Shown: piece by piece, positions 6,990 to 10,040 of the stretch
Position numbering within the stretch: position 1 is the stretch's first letter
How the letters are laid out: each line of letters begins with the position of its first letter
From: Akkermansiaceae bacterium UBA7890
Lineage (GTDB): Bacteria; Verrucomicrobiota; Verrucomicrobiia; Verrucomicrobiales; Akkermansiaceae
Reading direction: 5' to 3'
Assembly: GCA_002501065.1 (NCBI GenBank)
Contig: DLRK01000110.1
Coordinates: forward strand, 1-10,040
DNA: 10,040 nucleotides
Program-made: the position numbers and the translations under genes
The notes under the pieces: generated by a model
Told to the model about the DNA's origin: nothing
Database searches by the model: none
What the model saw: the letters and a program-made list of their open reading frames with translations, nothing else

Positions 6990-8673
6990 GGGCAGGCTTT
7001 ACTCTTGGACGATCGCCTTTGCTGCCCTTTCCCTGGTCGCCTGTTCCAATACAATCATCGCGGCGGAGTATGACATCATTGTTGATGGCAGGCTGACCAA
7101 GCACGGCGCTGTTGTTGGTCGGTCAACTCGGGCAGGCGACCGGAAAGACAACAAGGCATTCATTCTGAATGGCCTGTATAAGTTTGTCTATGCTGGTGCG
7201 GGATTCCGCAGTGCTGATGCACGGATCCACGCCAGACTCTCCATGAATAAGCTCGGCAATACCGGAGCCGGCGTATTTGTTAATGGACACTGGTTTACCT
7301 TCGACATTGCCCCGGGCAACAAGATTGGCGCGTCTGGACCTGCGTTTGGCCAGAATGCGAAGCCCTTTGCAGACGCTGAAGGACGTATCAAGCCGGGGAT
7401 GCCATTCGATGTCGAGATTCTGATCAAGGGCGGATTGTTGATCTATTCGATCAATGGTGAGAAAGTTGGTGAAGCAAAGAGCTTTCCCACTGCCATGGAA
7501 ACCGTTCCCTCAAAGGACGTGGGCAGCGTTCACAAGTTGGGCGTGATCACCGCCTTGCGATCCTGGCGTGCAGACCTGAAAATTTACGAATTCAGCGTCG
7601 AGACTGATGGGGAGATTGTCCATCTGCCTGAGATGCAGACGATTTATCAGAGTGGTTCGGCAACAACGCACACCTACCGCATTCCGGCGCTGCTTGAATC
7701 GAAGAAGGGGACACTCCTTGCGTTTGCCGAGGCGCGTCGCAACGGTGGCGGAGACACAGCAAATATCGATACCGTCGTCCGCCGTAGCGAAGACGGGGGC
7801 AGGACCTGGGGGGACGAGATCGTTGTTTTCGACGAACAGGACAACGTCGCAGGCAATCCCTGCCCTGTCGTCGATCAGTCCACGGGCAGGATCTGGAGCT
7901 TACAGACCTGGAACAGCCACAAGGTTCACGAAAGCCAGATGAAGGCCGGCTTCGGCGAGGATTCAAGGCGGGTTTTCGTCACCTACTCAGACGACGATGG
8001 TAAGACGTGGGCCAATGCCAAAGATATCACACCATCCGCTAAACAGAAGGGCTGGAGTTGGTACGCAACCGGCCCCGGTGCCGGCATCCAACTGCAACGC
8101 GGCAAGCACAAAGGTCGTCTGATTATTCCCTGTGATCACACGCGCTTACCTGAAGGGGGGGCGAAGACTCACCATAGTCATATCCTGTATAGTGACGATC
8201 ATGGCGAGGCCTGGCAAATCGGAGCCCAAACGGATCACGGTCTCAACGAATGCGAGGCCGTTGAACTTGAGAATGGGGATGTCATGCTGAACAGCCGCAA
8301 TCACGGTGTCGACGAGTTCCACCGCGGGGTCTCCATCTCCAAGGATGGTGGCCAGACGTTTAGCTCGTTTCGTCGGGATCCGGCATTGCTCGAACCCCGG
8401 TGTCAGGCCTCCATTCGTCGCTACCGCTGGTCCAACGGTGATAAGCCCGGGGTTATTCTCTTCTCAAATCCGGCTCGAACATGGCGGGACTTCCTGATGC
8501 TGCGAATGAGTTACGATGAGGGAATGACTTGGCCGGACGCGAGGATTATCTTCCCATACACCACCGCCTACAGTGACATCGCCGTCCTTTCAGACGGTCG
8601 AATCGCCGTCCTGTTCGAACGGGACAACCACACGAAAATTGACTTGGCCATCCTGCCAGCACTTCAAAACTAA
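6982..8673 (+). CDS. Exo-alpha-sialidase (GH33) with lectin-like N-terminal domain
   Basis: 563 residues from a GTG start set by the Shine-Dalgarno sequence at 6969-6976. The export signal contains LSLVACSN, an acceptable lipobox (Cys21), so it may be a lipoprotein; a signal peptidase I site at IIAA is the alternative. Residues about 28-210 form a concanavalin-like sandwich of the kind PVC bacteria put before catalytic domains. The sialidase propeller starts near 220: YRIP (Arg233), Asp258 (GGGD) as acid/base, Glu423 (NECEAVEL) and Arg439 (LNSRN), Arg502 as the likely third arginine, and Tyr530 (TAYSD) as nucleophile; spacings fit those I know from Clostridium NanI and Micromonospora sialidase. 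Asp-box motifs begin at Ser269 (SEDGGRTW), Ser336 (SDDDGKTW), Ser404 (SDDHGEAW), Ser453 (SKDGGQTF) and near Ser510 (SYDEGMTW). It would cleave terminal alpha-linked sialic acid (or a related nonulosonic acid) from glycans outside the cytoplasm. No sialic acid transport or catabolism genes are visible. Confidence 0.9.
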   Translation: MNRGRLYSWTIAFAALSLVACSNTIIAAEYDIIVDGRLTKHGAVVGRSTRAGDRKDNKAFILNGLYKFVYAGAGFRSADARIHARLSMNKLGNTGAGVFVNGHWFTFDIAPGNKIGASGPAFGQNAKPFADAEGRIKPGMPFDVEILIKGGLLIYSINGEKVGEAKSFPTAMETVPSKDVGSVHKLGVITALRSWRADLKIYEFSVETDGEIVHLPEMQTIYQSGSATTHTYRIPALLESKKGTLLAFAEARRNGGGDTANIDTVVRRSEDGGRTWGDEIVVFDEQDNVAGNPCPVVDQSTGRIWSLQTWNSHKVHESQMKAGFGEDSRRVFVTYSDDDGKTWANAKDITPSAKQKGWSWYATGPGAGIQLQRGKHKGRLIIPCDHTRLPEGGAKTHHSHILYSDDHGEAWQIGAQTDHGLNECEAVELENGDVMLNSRNHGVDEFHRGVSISKDGGQTFSSFRRDPALLEPRCQASIRRYRWSNGDKPGVILFSNPARTWRDFLMLRMSYDEGMTWPDARIIFPYTTAYSDIAVLSDGRIAVLFERDNHTKIDLAILPALQN

Positions 8674-8679
8674 AAAAAA

Positions 8680-8914
8680 ACCGGCATGATATACCTTGCG
8701 GGTGGACCACCACACCAAGACAGCTTCGATCTGAAAATGGATGCCCCCAGCCGGATCCGTGGGCCGTTCTAATCCGATTAGCACCAACGTTTCCGGGATC
8801 CAGATCTTCGAACACATGCCGCGCCTGGCCAAGATCATGGACAAGGTGACGATTTTACGATCGATCGTCCGTTCCGATGATTACTATTCACCAAACATCT
8901 GTGATCCCCAATGA
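8680..8914 (+). pseudogene. DUF1501 gene remnant, truncated at both ends and frameshifted
   Basis: This fills the 237-base gap between the sialidase and the next gene. In frame 1 the sequence from about 8680 reads MIYLAGGPPHQDSFDLKMDA then PSRIRGPF before TAA at 8770-8772. Moving to frame 2 from AAT at 8771 continues without loss: NPISTNVSGIQIFEHMPRLA then KIMDKVTILRSIVR. Together these match the N-terminal region I know from DUF1501 proteins of PVC bacteria ('GGPPH.DTFD.KPDAP..IRGPFKPI.TNVPGI.ICEHMP..AK..DK..IIRS'). A single extra T at about 8770 explains the shift. The start of the gene with its Tat signal and everything after the first 75 or so residues are missing. After SIVR the frame runs to TGA at 8912-8914, which overlaps the next ATG. 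DUF1501 proteins are usually secreted and encoded next to DUF1549/DUF1553 genes, none of which is here. Confidence 0.8.
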
Positions 8915-8943
8915 ACAAACTCCGATTCCCAATGAAGAAACTC
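8903..8943 (+). repeat. 21-bp tandem duplication of a start-codon region
   Basis: 8903-8922 (GATCCCCAATGAACAAACTC) and 8924-8943 (GATTCCCAATGAAGAAACTC) agree at 18 of 20 bases, with a period of 21. Each copy carries an ATG, at 8911 and 8932, and the two are in the same frame seven codons apart (MNKLRFP then MKKLVKL). Neither copy has a Shine-Dalgarno sequence before its ATG. The first copy also contains the TGA of the DUF1501 remnant. Confidence 0.75.
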
Positions 8944-9702
8944 GTGAAACTAGCCCTTTTTTCTGCCATCACGATGGCCTTGTCCTCGCTGTCCCAGCCC
9001 GCCATGGCTGGCGACGCGGACGTAGGGCATCCCTCGACCACCGCCCAGGTTCGGCTGGCATCGTGGTGGTTCGCCCGCCACGCGGAGAAGATCGCGGAGA
9101 TCGAAGCGGCCAATGACCCGAAGAAGGACAAGAAAATTGAACTTCTGATGGTCGGCGATTCGATCACCAACAATTTTGACACGGGCGGACCTGGCGAGCC
9201 CGTCTGGGAGAAGCACTTTGGCCCTCTCAATGCCCTGAACTTGGGATTCGGCGGTGATCGTACGAACCACGTTCTGTGGCGGCTCGATCACCTCCCTGCG
9301 CTGAAGACAGCTCCCTTGGCGGCCTCGCTCATGATTGGCACGAACAACATCTGTTGGGGGAGCGACAAGCCCAAACAGGCGGCCGATGGGGTCCAAGCGA
9401 TCACCAGGAAGCTCAACACGATGTATCCCGAGATGAAGATCTTGGTCCTCGGAGTGTTTCCACGGCGTGCCAATCTCGATCACCCGCACCGCAAGCAGAT
9501 CATCGAACTCAACTCGTACCTCCCCGAGCTTCTGAAGGACATCCCCAATGTCACCTTCATCGACATTGGACCCAAGTTCCTCGACGACAAGGGTTCCCTA
9601 TCTAAAGAAATGATGCCGGACACGACGCACCCGAGCGAAGAAGGCCACGAGATCTGGGCCGAGGCGATCGTGCCCACACTCAAAGAGATGATGGGCAAAT
9701 AG
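8911..9702 (+). CDS. Secreted SGNH/GDSL hydrolase, PAF-acetylhydrolase-like
   Basis: 263 residues from the ATG at 8911; the ATG at 8932 inside the tandem duplication is an equally good start and gives a tighter signal peptide (MKKLVKLALFSAITMALSSL, cleavage near AMAG). The four SGNH blocks are complete (numbered from 8911): Ser84 in GDSIT, Gly114 in LGFGGDRT, Asn145 in GTNN, and Asp237/His240 in DTTHPSEEGH. The length and the 'NLGFGGDRT..VLWRL' stretch fit the PAF-acetylhydrolase-like group found in PVC bacteria, which is usually taken to hydrolyse acetyl esters. Beside a sialidase, a role in removing O-acetyl groups from sialic acid or the glycan chain is plausible but not shown. There is no Shine-Dalgarno sequence; translation may be coupled to reading through the DUF1501 remnant, whose stop overlaps this start (ATGA). 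It has a decayed partial paralogue at 6897-6989. Confidence 0.88.
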   Translation: MNKLRFPMKKLVKLALFSAITMALSSLSQPAMAGDADVGHPSTTAQVRLASWWFARHAEKIAEIEAANDPKKDKKIELLMVGDSITNNFDTGGPGEPVWEKHFGPLNALNLGFGGDRTNHVLWRLDHLPALKTAPLAASLMIGTNNICWGSDKPKQAADGVQAITRKLNTMYPEMKILVLGVFPRRANLDHPHRKQIIELNSYLPELLKDIPNVTFIDIGPKFLDDKGSLSKEMMPDTTHPSEEGHEIWAEAIVPTLKEMMGK

Positions 9703-9744
9703 AGACCGGGGGCCTCATGGAAACGATAAAGACAAGGAGAGATC

Positions 9745-9833
9745 GAGCTGGAGCTTGAAAAAGCCGTACGCGGTTTTCGTAAGCCGAGGCCCGACGAGGT
9801 ATTGCTAGGAAATCGCTTTTTCAAGCTCGGCTC
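9745..9833. repeat. Long inverted repeat able to form a hairpin
   Basis: GAGCTTGAAAAAGC at 9751-9764 is the exact reverse complement of GCTTTTTCAAGCTC at 9815-9828. Allowing one bulged G (9750), pairing continues for five more positions (9745-9749 with 9829-9833, one of them a G-T pair), giving about 19 base pairs around a 50-base centre. The centre has a smaller TACG/CGTA pairing around 9767-9781. The arms are too far apart for a usual intrinsic terminator and no T tract follows. It looks more like a palindromic intergenic repeat (REP- or MITE-like) or an RNA-processing hairpin; which of these cannot be told from one copy. Confidence 0.7.
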
Positions 9834-9981
9834 CTGGGAGTCTGAGGGGACGGGGAAGGTGGGGGTGCAAGGCCCGTCAACTGGCGCAATATCCGGCTAA
9901 CCCCTATTCCTCCCGGACCCGCCAGAACAACGCCAGCCGACTCTCCGCTTCGGCAGAAAGAATAATCCTGACCGGGGCCCC

Positions 9982-10040
9982 GGTTCCCTGCACCCCGCAC
10001 CCTGCACCCTCAACCCCGTGCACCGCACCCTGGTTCCTGC
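9982..10040. repeat. C-rich short tandem repeat at the window edge
   Basis: GCACCC occurs at 9990, 9997, 10004 and 10025, with GCACC also at 10020; the first three are spaced exactly seven bases apart. GGTTCCCTGC at 9982 recurs as GGTTCCTGC at 10032, so a larger unit of about 50 bases may repeat beyond the edge. The strand is almost free of G outside these units. Confidence 0.6.

Larger units (their letters stand above)
9703..10040. other. Gene-free region after the SGNH hydrolase
   Basis: These 338 bases hold no convincing gene. They contain the long inverted repeat at 9745-9833, a G-rich then mixed stretch at about 9841-9980, and a C-rich repeat at the window edge. I see no intrinsic terminator: the inverted repeat is not followed by a T tract. 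On the minus strand a frame is open from the edge to a TAG at 9906-9904, ending in residues RLALFWRVREE, but most of it is C-rich repeat, so I do not call it a gene. Confidence 0.5.

Noticed and set aside
8674..8910. A promoter or regulatory region between the sialidase and the last gene
   Set aside because: The sequence is explained by the DUF1501 remnant, and I see no convincing -35/-10 pair; a promoter cannot be excluded but is not supported.
9745..9833. Inverted repeat as an intrinsic transcription terminator for the cluster
   Set aside because: The arms are 50 bases apart and no T tract follows on either strand.
9904..10038. Minus-strand frame open from the window edge to a TAG, with an end that looks protein-like (RLALFWRVREE)
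   Set aside because: About half of it is C-rich tandem repeat, no start is visible, and the readable part is too short to assign to a family.
1..10040. CRISPR array, tRNA, rRNA, or a defence or phage system
   Set aside because: No regularly spaced repeats, no tRNA-like cloverleaf that I could recognise, and all intact genes belong to secreted enzyme or redox families.

Overview
This window is a plus-strand cluster of secreted enzymes from a bacterium that is probably a member of the PVC group (Planctomycetes, Verrucomicrobia or relatives). The pointers are the gene families: a blue-copper protein beside a sorbosone-dehydrogenase-like propeller of a type common in these phyla, a DUF1501 remnant, several SGNH (GDSL) hydrolases and large signal-peptide-bearing glycosidases. 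The DNA looks moderately GC-rich. Assignment to phylum is inference; there is no rRNA or other marker here.

Layout: (1) 1-261, the 3' end of a secreted glycan-active protein with a galactose-binding-like C-terminus. (2) 272-400, a small unrecognised frame. (3) 438-3439, a two-gene unit: an azurin-domain protein and, 2 bases later, the propeller protein. (4) 3500-6900, an SGNH hydrolase whose stop overlaps the start of a GH127/GH146-type beta-L-arabinofuranosidase (ATGA). (5) 6897-6989, a 30-codon remnant of the C-terminus of a second type of SGNH hydrolase. (6) 6982-8673, a GH33 sialidase started by GTG with a strong Shine-Dalgarno sequence inside the remnant. (7) about 8680-8914, a DUF1501 remnant with a one-base frameshift. 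(8) 8911-9702, an intact SGNH hydrolase whose last 30 residues match the remnant in (5). (9) 9703-10040, non-coding sequence with a long imperfect hairpin and a C-rich repeat at the window edge.

All complete proteins carry N-terminal export signals, so the locus appears to work in the periplasm, on the cell surface or outside. The arabinofuranosidase and sialidase would remove terminal arabinose and sialic acid from complex glycans, and the SGNH enzymes could remove acetyl or other ester groups that block them. The copper protein and propeller could be a separate redox module. No transporter, regulator or sugar catabolic gene is visible.

The most unusual aspect is what lies between genes: two of the gaps hold dead gene pieces, and both pieces end exactly over the start of the next gene, so they may still serve translation initiation. 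I see no clearly new system; the best leads are these remnants, an in-frame 21-bp duplication of a start-codon region, and the two-gene copper/propeller pair without a haem motif.
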